Below, piece by piece: positions 25,842-33,605 of a DNA stretch of 64,000 bases. This DNA comes from Planococcus halocryophilus. Its GTDB lineage: Bacteria; Bacillota; Bacilli; Bacillales_A; Planococcaceae. Both the position numbers and the translations under genes were made by a program. The stretch covers positions 1 through 64,000 of the forward strand of contig NZ_JAKVTG010000008.1 of assembly GCF_022489025.1 (NCBI RefSeq), in the 5' to 3' direction. Under the pieces are notes generated by a model. It did not search any database and was not told the origin of the DNA. It was given only the letters and a program-made list of their open reading frames with translations. Position 1 is the first letter of the stretch, and each line of letters starts with the position of its first letter.

Positions 25842-27677
25842 TCAAGCACTGCCCACTTCTACTTGTGGTGTCGCTACATTCTTCCGATTAGCCAAAGTTA
25901 CTAGTACTTCCTTAACCTCATCATTCCCCATCTCAGGCAACTTCTCCAAAAGATAAGTTAACTCGCCTTCACTGACTGGATTCGCCTTACCAATATAAAT
26001 CTTAGGAAATACTTGCTCTGTTTGGATTTCGTTATCATTCAACAGTTCTTCAAATAACTTTTCACCTGGACGAATACCCGAAAAGTTAATACCAATTTCT
26101 CCTTCAGAGTATCCAGATAAACGAATTAAATTCTGTGCCAGATCGACAATCTTAACAGGCTCACCCATATCCAAAACAAACACTTCGCCACCTTCAGCTA
26201 AAGTTCCAGCTTGAATAACTAAACGTGAAGCTTCTGGAATGGTCATGAAATAGCGAGTCATGCGCGGGTCTGTTACGGTAATTGGACCGCCTGCTGCGAT
26301 TTGTTTCTTAAACAATGGAATAACAGATCCACGTGAACCTAATACATTTCCAAAACGTACGGCTGCGAATTTTGTATCGCTGCGTTTTGCTAAATTTTGA
26401 ACAATCATTTCAGCAAAGCGTTTAGTTGCACCCATAACATTTGGTGGGTTTACTGCTTTATCTGTTGAAACCATGACAAAATTAGCTACACCATTAATAT
26501 GTGCAGCATCGGCAACATTTTTTGTCCCATACACATTGTTTTTAACAGCTTCCATTGGATTGCTTTCCATGAGGGGTACATGTTTATGCGCCGCTGCATG
26601 GTAAACAACATCTGGTTTATATGTACTCATGATGTCCATCATTCGTTCACGATCTTGAACGTCAGCAATAATCGGAATAATCTCTGTGTCCGGAGCAATT
26701 TTTTGACGCAACTCCATATCAATTAGATAGATCGAGTTTTCACCATGACCTAAAAGCAATAGCTTTTTCGGACCAAAGCGTGCGATTTGACGTGCGATTT
26801 CAGACCCTATTGATCCGCCTGCTCCTGTTACGAGAATTGTTTTACTCGTCAACTGATTGGCGATTTTTTTCATATCGAGTTTGACTTCGTCACGACCTAA
26901 CAAATCTTCGATTTTGACATCTTGAATGTCTGTCACTGATACTTTACCGGTCATAATGTCTTCGATAAGTGGTATGGTCTGTGTCCGGATTCCGGAGTCC
27001 ATACAAGTTTTGATGAGCTCGGCGGTTTCTTGCTTGCCGAGAGAGGGGATGGCAATGATGATTGTGTCGATCCGATTGTCTTTGGCGATCGCCGCTACAT
27101 TTTGCGTGCCATCATGGACAACCCGAACGCCGTAAATATCGAGGCCTTGTTTATTTTTGTCATCATCAACGTACAATACCGGCAATAAGCCATTGTCCGG
27201 GTTCGTAAGCAATTGACGCGCTACGAGGCTACCGGCTTTACCTGCCCCAATGATAAGTGTGCGCTTTAGCTCGGAATCTTTATGGCTGATTTTTTTATCT
27301 CGCAACATGCGCCATGACAGACGCGAACCGCCGATTAATAAAAGGTGCAGCATCCACGTAATGATTAATGCACGGAACAATACATCGCCTCTATAAGCGT
27401 ATTGGACGATACCGATGACAATGATCGACCATGTAACTGCCTTGAAAATCGACGTCAATTCACCGATTGAGGCATATTCCCAAACTTTCCGGTATAAGCC
27501 GTAGTACATCGCCAATGCATGATGCGCGATAAAAATCGTCAGCGCACTCGCTAGAAGAAATTGGTTTTGCATCAAATCGTTATACGGATAAAGCACATAA
27601 TAGCCGACAAAAATGGAAAAGAAGACAATAAGTGAATCGACTGTGAGTAGTAATGAAACGCGGTTTTTTAATGACAA
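25842..27677 (-). CDS. CapD/EpsC-type UDP-GlcNAc 4,6-dehydratase
   Basis: About 611 residues with four N-terminal membrane helices, a first Rossmann domain (IIGAGKAGSLVARQLL) and a catalytic SDR domain (TGAGGSIGSEIARQI). The active site has MVSTDKAVNPPNVMGATKR, the Met/Lys variant of CapD/WbpM/FlaA1 enzymes. It makes UDP-2-acetamido-2,6-dideoxy-xylo-4-hexulose at the membrane. TTG 27677 is chosen because AAGGA lies nine bases upstream; an earlier TTG at 27686 is too close. GC content is normal here, unlike the downstream sugar block. It feeds the CapN- and CapM-like enzymes encoded next. Confidence 0.92.
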   Translation of the reverse strand: MSLKNRVSLLLTVDSLIVFFSIFVGYYVLYPYNDLMQNQFLLASALTIFIAHHALAMYYGLYRKVWEYASIGELTSIFKAVTWSIIVIGIVQYAYRGDVLFRALIITWMLHLLLIGGSRLSWRMLRDKKISHKDSELKRTLIIGAGKAGSLVARQLLTNPDNGLLPVLYVDDDKNKQGLDIYGVRVVHDGTQNVAAIAKDNRIDTIIIAIPSLGKQETAELIKTCMDSGIRTQTIPLIEDIMTGKVSVTDIQDVKIEDLLGRDEVKLDMKKIANQLTSKTILVTGAGGSIGSEIARQIARFGPKKLLLLGHGENSIYLIDMELRQKIAPDTEIIPIIADVQDRERMMDIMSTYKPDVVYHAAAHKHVPLMESNPMEAVKNNVYGTKNVADAAHINGVANFVMVSTDKAVNPPNVMGATKRFAEMIVQNLAKRSDTKFAAVRFGNVLGSRGSVIPLFKKQIAAGGPITVTDPRMTRYFMTIPEASRLVIQAGTLAEGGEVFVLDMGEPVKIVDLAQNLIRLSGYSEGEIGINFSGIRPGEKLFEELLNDNEIQTEQVFPKIYIGKANPVSEGELTYLLEKLPEMGNDEVKEVLVTLANRKNVATPQVEVGSA

Positions 27678-27803
27678 GAGGGTCAATCCTTCCGTTACCT
27701 AGTACTTTTGGCTTAATTGGTCAAAAATCTTCCCTCATTCTAACATACTAACAACTGGAAATGAAAGGATTTTTTAAACAAAATAATACTTTTTTATTAT
27801 TAA

Positions 27804-28571
27804 TCAAGTAAAAATATTCCACCATTTCCCATTCGAGATATCTTCTGGCTCTAACACATGGAAATGTTCATCCAATATTATGCGCTCGTTGTTTTCAAGA
27901 AAGATGTCGACCATGTCATGTCGATTCTTTTTCTCTAAGTAATCGAGTCCTTTGTTAAATAAGAATGGTCGCTTGTCTATACTATGAACATCAGATCCAT
28001 ATACATGGATCAAGTTCGCATCAATCAAGTTCATGGCCGTACGTTGAATGGCTTTACCGAAACTACCAGAAACTGAGCCTGCTGTTACTTGCGCCATCGC
28101 ACCGTGAAGTAACAGCTTTTTCAAACGTTCTGGTTTTTCAATAATCCCTTGGTTGCGTTCAGCATGTGCAATGATAGGTACATAGTTTTTCGTAATTAAT
28201 TGCTGGATAATTGGAACTGTGTATGCTGGAATGCCAGAAGAAGGCAACTCTAATAGCACGTAACGTGATCCTGCTAACGTTAATGCTTCTTGCACCGCTA
28301 GTTTTTCTGGTAATTTCTCACCTAAACGGCATTCTTGACCACTATAGATGGTGAGTGGTAGTTGCTCTTCTGCAATATAACTATTTACAAGCTCTAATTG
28401 TCTATTTAATGCTGCAAGATTGGTTTGGAAGTTCGGATGAAAAGCATGAGGAGTCGCTATAATTCCCGTTAACTGTTCCTCTACTGCTTTTTCTAACAGT
28501 CGTTTGGTTTGCTCCATCGTTTCTGCACCGTCGTCAAGTCCAGGCAAAATATGAGCGTGTGTGTCGATCAT
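27804..28571 (-). CDS. PHP-family protein-tyrosine phosphatase (CpsB/YwqE/CapC type)
   Basis: A 255-residue metal-dependent phosphatase. Metal-binding motifs are visible in order: IDTHAHILPGLDDGA at the N-terminus, IATPHAFHP, GQECRL, IIAHAERNQG and VYGSDVHS. It dephosphorylates the BY-kinase encoded upstream and so sets polymer amount or length. ATG 28571 has a strong AAGGAGG site. A hairpin with a T-run separates it from the kinase gene, which may lower its expression relative to the kinase. Confidence 0.92.
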   Translation of the reverse strand: MIDTHAHILPGLDDGAETMEQTKRLLEKAVEEQLTGIIATPHAFHPNFQTNLAALNRQLELVNSYIAEEQLPLTIYSGQECRLGEKLPEKLAVQEALTLAGSRYVLLELPSSGIPAYTVPIIQQLITKNYVPIIAHAERNQGIIEKPERLKKLLLHGAMAQVTAGSVSGSFGKAIQRTAMNLIDANLIHVYGSDVHSIDKRPFLFNKGLDYLEKKNRHDMVDIFLENNERIILDEHFHVLEPEDISNGKWWNIFT

Positions 28572-28601
28572 TGTTTCGTCCTCCTTTGGCGCTTGAAAAA
28601 A

Positions 28602-28626
28602 AGTAAAAAGGGCAAGCCTTTTTACT
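28602..28626 (-). terminator. Terminator/attenuator hairpin between kinase and phosphatase genes
   Basis: A perfect 10-bp stem AGTAAAAAGG/CCTTTTTACT around a 5-base loop. Read on the minus strand it is followed by TTTTTTT. It overlaps the stop codon of the BY-kinase gene, inside what is otherwise one operon. Confidence 0.75.
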
Positions 28627-29323
28627 CGGTGTTTCCGTAATATTGATAGTAGTAGCTATCTTTTGGCAACTCAAAATTATTCAATACCGCACCGATTAAG
28701 CGGCTATTGGAAGATTCGATTGCTTCTTTTGCTTTTAATGCTTTGTCTTTTTCAGTATTTCCAGAGCTGACAACAAGAATCGTACCTTCGCATTTGTTCG
28801 CTAAAATCTGTCCATCCGTTACAGACAGCACAGGTGGTGCATCAAAAATGATTAAGTCATACGTATTTTTAAGCTGTTCAATCAATGTATCCATCGATTT
28901 AGAAGCCAGTAATTCTGCCGGATTTGGTGGAATCGGGCCGCATGTCATTAAGTCTAAACGTTCTATAGCTGTCGCACGAATAACTTCTTGAATCGAACTT
29001 TGGCGCGTCAAGACACTTGATAAGCCAATCGTATTCCCCATACGGAATGTATAATGTGTCGTTGGCTTACGCATATCGCCATCTATTAACAAGACTTTCT
29101 TGCCTTCTTGTGCAAATACTACAGCTAAGTTTGCTGCCGTTGTGGACTTTCCTTCTGAAGGTGCAGCTGACGTGACAACCATCGTACGGATTTCAGAATC
29201 TGGTGATGAGAAATTGATATTCGTACGCAATGTACGGAATTGCTCGGTCACTACTGAGCGAGGTGTTGTAAATGCGATGAGTTTACGCGCAGTTTCCTGC
29301 AGGACTTTTTTCTTTCTAGCCAT
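28622..29323 (-). CDS. BY-kinase, cytoplasmic tyrosine autokinase (CpsD/CapB type)
   Basis: A 233-residue P-loop kinase. It has Walker A SAAPSEGKSTTAANLA (~50), Walker A' VLLIDGDMRKP, Walker B LIIFDAPPVLSV, and a C-terminal tyrosine cluster YYYQYYG that is the autophosphorylation site in this family. It works with the membrane adaptor encoded just upstream (four bases between the genes) and the phosphatase downstream to control capsule polymerisation and export. The N-terminus carries VTEQFRTLRTNI, the interaction/octamerisation motif of CapB-like kinases. Confidence 0.93.
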   Translation of the reverse strand: MARKKKVLQETARKLIAFTTPRSVVTEQFRTLRTNINFSSPDSEIRTMVVTSAAPSEGKSTTAANLAVVFAQEGKKVLLIDGDMRKPTTHYTFRMGNTIGLSSVLTRQSSIQEVIRATAIERLDLMTCGPIPPNPAELLASKSMDTLIEQLKNTYDLIIFDAPPVLSVTDGQILANKCEGTILVVSSGNTEKDKALKAKEAIESSNSRLIGAVLNNFELPKDSYYYQYYGNTE

Positions 29324-29327
29324 TGCG

Positions 29328-30050
29328 TTATCCCGCCCTTCTCTTCGATGATGTGGTTTGCTCTAGTTTGGCTTCTTCTTTTATCGGAGAAATGACACCT
29401 AGTAAAGGAATGTCTAAAATTTCTTCGATATCTTGTTGGTCTTTAATCGTTGTGTCCAAATATTCAAGTAAGAATGCGATGCCGACTCCAAGCATCATTC
29501 CAATTACTGCAGCAATCGCCATGTTTAAATTAGGATTTGGTGCAAAAGGTGACGGATTTTCTTTTAATACAGCTGGAGACAATATTGATACGTTATCGAC
29601 ATTCATTAAGTTTTGAATTTCGCTTTCAAATACTTTTGCTGTTGTGTTGGCGATGTCTACTGCTAGTGCCGGGTTTTCATCTTGTACCGTAATATCAACC
29701 ACTTGAGAATTCTGAGCCGTAGCAACCGTAATTTTGCTGTTAAGCTGTTCTACAGACATGTCGAGATCCAGTTGATTAGCTACTTCATCTAAAATAGCGG
29801 GACTTTTTATGATAACTGAATATGTATTGATTAATTGAAGATCGGTTTGGATGTTTTGGTTCGTTAATTGGGCAGCTTCCGATTGTTCTTGGTTCACCAA
29901 GATTTGTGTGGAAGTCTGATACATTGGTGTCAGGACTAAGAACGATACTACGCCTGCAATGGTAATAGCTAAAATAGTCATAAGTGCGATTAACCCAGCC
30001 CGTTTTTTCAGGGTCTTAAACAGGTCTTGTAAGCTGATGGTTTCTTCCAT
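29328..30050 (-). CDS. Wzz-like chain-length/kinase adaptor membrane protein (CapA/YveK type)
   Basis: A 240-residue protein with two membrane helices (about 18-40 and 175-195) flanking an extracellular coiled Wzz-type domain, and a short cytoplasmic C-terminal tail that activates the BY-kinase in this family. The LQDLFKTLKKRAGLI start is typical of Wzz domains. It is the first gene of the capsule operon, with GGAG about 11 bases before ATG and an extended -10 promoter upstream. Confidence 0.9.
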   Translation of the reverse strand: MEETISLQDLFKTLKKRAGLIALMTILAITIAGVVSFLVLTPMYQTSTQILVNQEQSEAAQLTNQNIQTDLQLINTYSVIIKSPAILDEVANQLDLDMSVEQLNSKITVATAQNSQVVDITVQDENPALAVDIANTTAKVFESEIQNLMNVDNVSILSPAVLKENPSPFAPNPNLNMAIAAVIGMMLGVGIAFLLEYLDTTIKDQQDIEEILDIPLLGVISPIKEEAKLEQTTSSKRRAG

Positions 30051-30112
30051 TTGGTGATTATCTCCTTTTATTTCATATTCTTATCATTTTTGATCCATAA
30101 ACAACATAAAAT

Positions 30113-30121
30113 AGTATAGCA
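30113..30121 (-). promoter_or_regulatory. Extended -10 promoter of the capsule operon
   Basis: On the minus strand TATGCTATACT gives TG-C-TATACT about 60 bases before the adaptor start; the -35 region (TTCTTT at 16 bases) is poor, as allowed for extended -10 promoters. The 3' end of the leader holds AAAAGGAG. Confidence 0.45.
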
Positions 30122-30227
30122 TAGGAAAGAGTCAAAAGAACTTCCAATTTTAAAAAGTTTAGTAGGCTAATAGGATGATTTATGCTATCTTTATTTGTAA
30201 GTATAGGTGCTTTTTGAAAGGAGTATT

Positions 30228-31016
30228 ATGATGAAATTGTATAAAATTGGCGCTCTTCTAGCTGTTATTATTTGTATTATTATACTATTTTTTAGCTATT
30301 TAACGTGGCAGGACAAGCTTGAAAATGTGTTAGCTCCAGTAGAATCTGTGAGTGCTGAGAACGATGATCAGAAAGAGGACAAAACCGAAGAGGTAAAAAG
30401 TGACAAAAAAGTGAACATTGATGCACTTATCGCTAATATGGATGAACCCTCACAGAATTTGTTTGTTGAAAGAAATGAAAATGGTGAGAGTTTGAAGGTA
30501 TTGATTGCGGGTTCTGCAGCTTTAGAGTCAGGTGATCCTGGTTATGCAGAACGTCTACAAGCTTCATTAGAAGAAGCATATGCCGACTTTATCGAAGTGG
30601 ATATTCTTTCTATAGAAGGTACATCTGAATCCTTGCTTGATGTTGATCTTTCTTCAGGTTACGACTTAGTACTTCTTGAGCCAATGACTTTGATGAATAA
30701 CGGCATTGTTGCGATTGAACAAGAACGCGAGCATATTAACGAATTTAGAGATAAACTGACTGACCAAGTAGAAGATGCGGTATTGGTTCTTCACCCTTCT
30801 CAACCGATATACGGTGCAGGTTATTATTTAGCACAAATCGTCGCTCTTAAAGAGTTTGCACAACTATATGATTATGCTTATATTAATCATTGGACCTCTT
30901 GGCCAGACACAGACAATGAGGTATTAAAAGACCACTTGACGGAAGATGGACTTCCTAACAGCAAAGGCGCAGAATTATGGGCAGAAGAACTAGAAGCGTA
31001 TTTTATCGCTAACTAA
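30228..31016 (+). CDS. SGNH-like membrane-anchored protein
   Basis: About 262 residues with an N-terminal membrane anchor (LLAVIICIIILFFSYL), an acidic/lysine linker (~40-70) and an SGNH-like fold. The segment LKVLIAGSAALESGDPGYAERL takes the place of the usual GDS block, and YDLVLLEPMTLMNNG resembles the block III loop. AAGGAG precedes ATG 30228 and a second ATG at 30231, and either can serve. It is divergent from the capsule operon and 15 bases upstream of the LCP gene, so the two are probably co-transcribed. The classic GDSL serine is not evident. It may deacylate or acylate an envelope polymer, but the reaction is not established. Confidence 0.7.
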   Translation: MMKLYKIGALLAVIICIIILFFSYLTWQDKLENVLAPVESVSAENDDQKEDKTEEVKSDKKVNIDALIANMDEPSQNLFVERNENGESLKVLIAGSAALESGDPGYAERLQASLEEAYADFIEVDILSIEGTSESLLDVDLSSGYDLVLLEPMTLMNNGIVAIEQEREHINEFRDKLTDQVEDAVLVLHPSQPIYGAGYYLAQIVALKEFAQLYDYAYINHWTSWPDTDNEVLKDHLTEDGLPNSKGAELWAEELEAYFIAN

Positions 31017-31031
31017 AAGGAGAATCCTATA

Positions 31032-31955
31032 ATGGGCAGAAAAGACAAGAAACTTAAAAAGAAGAAATGGCCATGGATTCTTGGAATACTCGGAGTCATC
31101 GTGATTGGTCTTGGGATTTACTTATTTACGATTTACAATAGCTTTACGAATACATTAGACGAAATTCACGAACCAATTGAACGTGAAGCTTCTGACAAAC
31201 GAACAATTGATCAAGAAGTTGTATTAAGCGACCAAGATCCATTTTCTGTTTTGTTGTTAGGTGTTGATGAGCGTGAAGACGATCGTGGGCGTTCGGATAC
31301 GATGGTTGTAATGACGGTTAACCCGGCTGATGAGTCGACGAAGATGGTTTCCATTCCTCGTGATACGTATACGGAAATTGTTGGACGCGGCACGACAGAC
31401 AAGATCAATCACGCTTATGCGTTTGGCGGTATTGAAATGTCGATGGCGACGGTTGAGAACTTGTTGGATATTCCAATTGACTACGTGTTACAAGTGAATA
31501 TGGAAGGCTTCGAAGAAATTGTTGATGCTGTTGGCGGTGTGGAAGTGAATAACACGTTAGCTTTTGATGAGTTTAAAGAAGGCCCGATCGAGTTGGATGG
31601 CGAAGAAGCTTTAGGGTATGTACGTATGCGTAAACAAGATCCTGAAGGTGACTTTGGTCGTCAAAATCGCCAGAAGCAAGTGATACAAGGGATTATGAAA
31701 AAAGGTGCATCGGTTAATAGTTTGTTGAATTATAAAGATATTTTTAATGCGCTGGGTAACAATGTGCGTACGAATATGACTTTTGATGAGATGATGGATG
31801 TGCAGTCGAATTACCGTGATGCGATTGGTACGGTTGATCAGTTGATGGTCGAGGATGGTACTGGTGAGACGATTAACGGGATTTGGTATTATATGATGAA
31901 TGATGCGGAGTTAGCTGAGATTCAGTCAACGTTGAAGACGCATTTGAATATGTAG
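31032..31955 (+). CDS. LytR-CpsA-Psr (LCP) family phosphotransferase, TagU-like
   Basis: A 307-residue type II membrane protein with a lysine-rich cytoplasmic start, one helix (~14-36) and an extracellular LCP domain. Family motifs are LLLGVDERED, GRSDTMVVMTV, SIPRDTYTEI (the Arg pocket for the pyrophosphate lipid) and DKINHAYAFGG. LCP enzymes transfer undecaprenyl-linked teichoic acid or capsule to peptidoglycan. Its place next to the capsule operon suggests that it attaches this polymer. GGAG lies nine bases before ATG. Confidence 0.92.
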   Translation: MGRKDKKLKKKKWPWILGILGVIVIGLGIYLFTIYNSFTNTLDEIHEPIEREASDKRTIDQEVVLSDQDPFSVLLLGVDEREDDRGRSDTMVVMTVNPADESTKMVSIPRDTYTEIVGRGTTDKINHAYAFGGIEMSMATVENLLDIPIDYVLQVNMEGFEEIVDAVGGVEVNNTLAFDEFKEGPIELDGEEALGYVRMRKQDPEGDFGRQNRQKQVIQGIMKKGASVNSLLNYKDIFNALGNNVRTNMTFDEMMDVQSNYRDAIGTVDQLMVEDGTGETINGIWYYMMNDAELAEIQSTLKTHLNM

Positions 31956-31962
31956 GATGATG

Positions 31963-31995
31963 AGCATGACCTGTGAGGGTTGTGCTTTTTTTGTT
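31963..31995 (+). terminator. Terminator of the SGNH-LCP operon
   Basis: AGCATGACC pairs with GGGTTGTGCT around TGTGA with one mismatch, followed by TTTTTTTG. Confidence 0.6.
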
Positions 31996-32020
31996 TTCTT
32001 AGATTTGCGGGTTCTAGAGT

Positions 32021-32580
32021 CGCTTCGCTCGCTTTGGGCGCGGCTCCCGCGATGAGCCGAGAAGAACACTCGTCTCATTGCTTCGCCTAGCCCTTGGCGC
32101 TCCTCAGCTTTTTTTGGGGGTAGATAGTTAGCTGGCTTATTCTTTTTGTGAATAGTAATTCTGGGCTTCTGAAGGCGCTTCGCTCGCTTTGGGCATGGCT
32201 TTCGCGATGAGCCGAGAAAAACACTCGTCTCATTGCTTCGCCTAGCCCTTGGCGCTCCTCAGCTTTTTTTGGGGGCTAGATTGTTAGCTGGCTTATTCTT
32301 TTTGTGAATAGTTATTGTGGGTTTCTGGAGGCGCTTCGCTCGCTTTGGGCATGGCTCCCGCGATGAGCCGAGAAAAGCACTCGTCTCATTGCTTCGCCTA
32401 GCCCTTGGCGCTCCTCAGCTTTTTTTGGGGGTAGATAGTTAGCTGGCTTATTCTTTTTGTGAATAGTTGTTGCGGAATTCTGGAGGCGCTTCGCTCGCTT
32501 TAGGCATGGCTCCCGCAATGAGCCGAGAAGTGCACTCGTCTCATTGCTTCGCCTAGCCCTTGGCGCTCCTCAGCTTGGGG
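32021..32580. repeat. Four tandem ~155-bp palindromic repeat units (family A)
   Basis: The marker CGCTTCGCTCGCTTTGGGC recurs at 32021, 32176, 32332 and 32487 (or one base off), a period of 155-156. Each unit has an imperfect palindrome of about 85 bases centred on GCGATGAGCCGAG / CTCGTCTCATTGC and an AT-richer spacer. The copies differ by few substitutions. The same unit in inverse orientation occurs at 55.6-56.0 kb and a diverged single copy near 42.4 kb. No protein is supported here. Confidence 0.9.
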
Positions 32581-32732
32581 TTTGGGGAGCAAGAATGCTT
32601 TTCTTTTTTGAGGATAGATAGATGAATGAGTGGTTCTGGATCGCTCGGTACACCTTCGCTGGAGTGATTGCCCTACTTATAGAGGAGCTTTTACCAGCTA
32701 TTCTTGTAGTTATATGGGAAGTTTTTTTGCTT

Positions 32733-32837
32733 TTACATGAAATTTCATTACTCTTACGTGAATTTTTGAAGTCTTTACATGAACTTTTTTATTCTTTACC
32801 CGAACTTTTGGCGCTCTTACATGGATTTGTTATCACA
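32733..32837. repeat. 21-bp phased repeat array, five units (family B)
   Basis: Degenerate units of the form TTACATGAACTTTT plus seven variable bases start at 32733, 32754, 32775, 32796 and 32817, exactly 21 bases apart each time. There are no unique spacers, so this is not a CRISPR array. A frame through it only encodes the repeat (LHE/LRE/LPE patterns). Confidence 0.88.
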
Positions 32838-32910
32838 CCGTGTATTAAGGTCAACTCCCCTTATGAGTGGCTAGTTATAAAAGAGACACCTAGAAGAAAG
32901 AGCGTAAGAC

Positions 32911-32998
32911 GGCGACTCCAGCGGGAACAGCACGGACCGGAGCCACTGGACTGAGCAGAGCGAGGGAAGCGGCAGAGGTCGTGCCCGCGGAAAGCGTC
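32911..32998. repeat. GC-rich imperfect palindrome (family C)
   Basis: Starts GGCGACTCCAGCGGGAA and ends GCCCGCGGAAAGCGTCC. It is the inverse of the element at 54852-54938. Markedly more GC-rich than its surroundings. Elements of this general look are common between genes in Bacillales genomes. Confidence 0.75.
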
Positions 32999-33124
32999 CG
33001 TCTGAAGCGTTTTCTTCTTGCTCCCCTGCTCCTGTCGCGCCAGTTGCATGACCCGCATCCTGCGGGCCTAAAGCGTCCGACTGAAGCGATTTCTTCGTTT
33101 TACACTCTTATTTTAACCAAACAA

Positions 33125-33154
33125 AAACCTGCTCAGGATTCCATGAGCAGGTTT
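33125..33154. terminator. Rho-independent terminator for the 78-aa gene
   Basis: A perfect 10-bp stem AAACCTGCTC/GAGCAGGTTT with a 10-base loop. On the minus strand it is followed by TTGTTT. It lies 15 bases past the stop of the small minus-strand gene. Confidence 0.85.
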
Positions 33155-33168
33155 AATCGATTATTTTA

Positions 33169-33405
33169 TTAGATGAGTTCGCGTCTGGAGAAGGAGATGA
33201 TTTTTTTTTTGTAATTTGCGAATTTCAATCTTTTCAAATCGTATAGGTTCACAAAGTAAATGAATGCTTGTCTCGGAATACCAAGCTTTTTGGCACTAAC
33301 CGATGGTCCTAGATCCTCGTTGACGTAGAGGTCTTTTATCACTTCTACTATGGCTTTGTTATGGTTTTTTTCCACTTTTTCTTTATAAGAATTATACTCT
33401 GCCAT
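33169..33405 (-). CDS. Small 78-aa protein with helix-turn-helix-like segment
   Basis: A compact charged protein. Residues ~30-58 (LGPSVSAKKLGIPRQAFIYF) resemble a helix-turn-helix (GPSVSAKKLGI as the first helix and turn, PRQAFIYFVNLY as the recognition helix). The C-terminus is very basic (KRLKFANYKKK). It has GTGAG before ATG and its own terminator, so it is likely a real monocistronic gene. It may be a small DNA-binding regulator. I cannot name a family, and its targets are unknown. The 21-bp arrays lie close by, but no link is shown. Confidence 0.6.
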   Translation of the reverse strand: MAEYNSYKEKVEKNHNKAIVEVIKDLYVNEDLGPSVSAKKLGIPRQAFIYFVNLYDLKRLKFANYKKKIISFSRRELI

Positions 33406-33605
33406 AAACCATTCATCTCACTTTCGATTGTATTTTATAGGTCTGGTGCAACGCACATTTTAAGTTATTCCCAGTATAATACTTTTATATATGAAATACT
33501 AGTCAAAATGACACATTCATTTAGGCAATATTTTGGTAATTGATTCAGAATATACTATTATTTAAATATAACAATTGCAGCATCCCAAATTACCTACTAT
33601 ATTTC

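Noticed and set aside
32622..32954. 110-codon open frame through the 21-bp array and family C
   Set aside because: The middle only translates the repeat (LHE/LRE/LPE every seven residues), there is no good ribosome site, and the array at 55 kb does not keep the frame.
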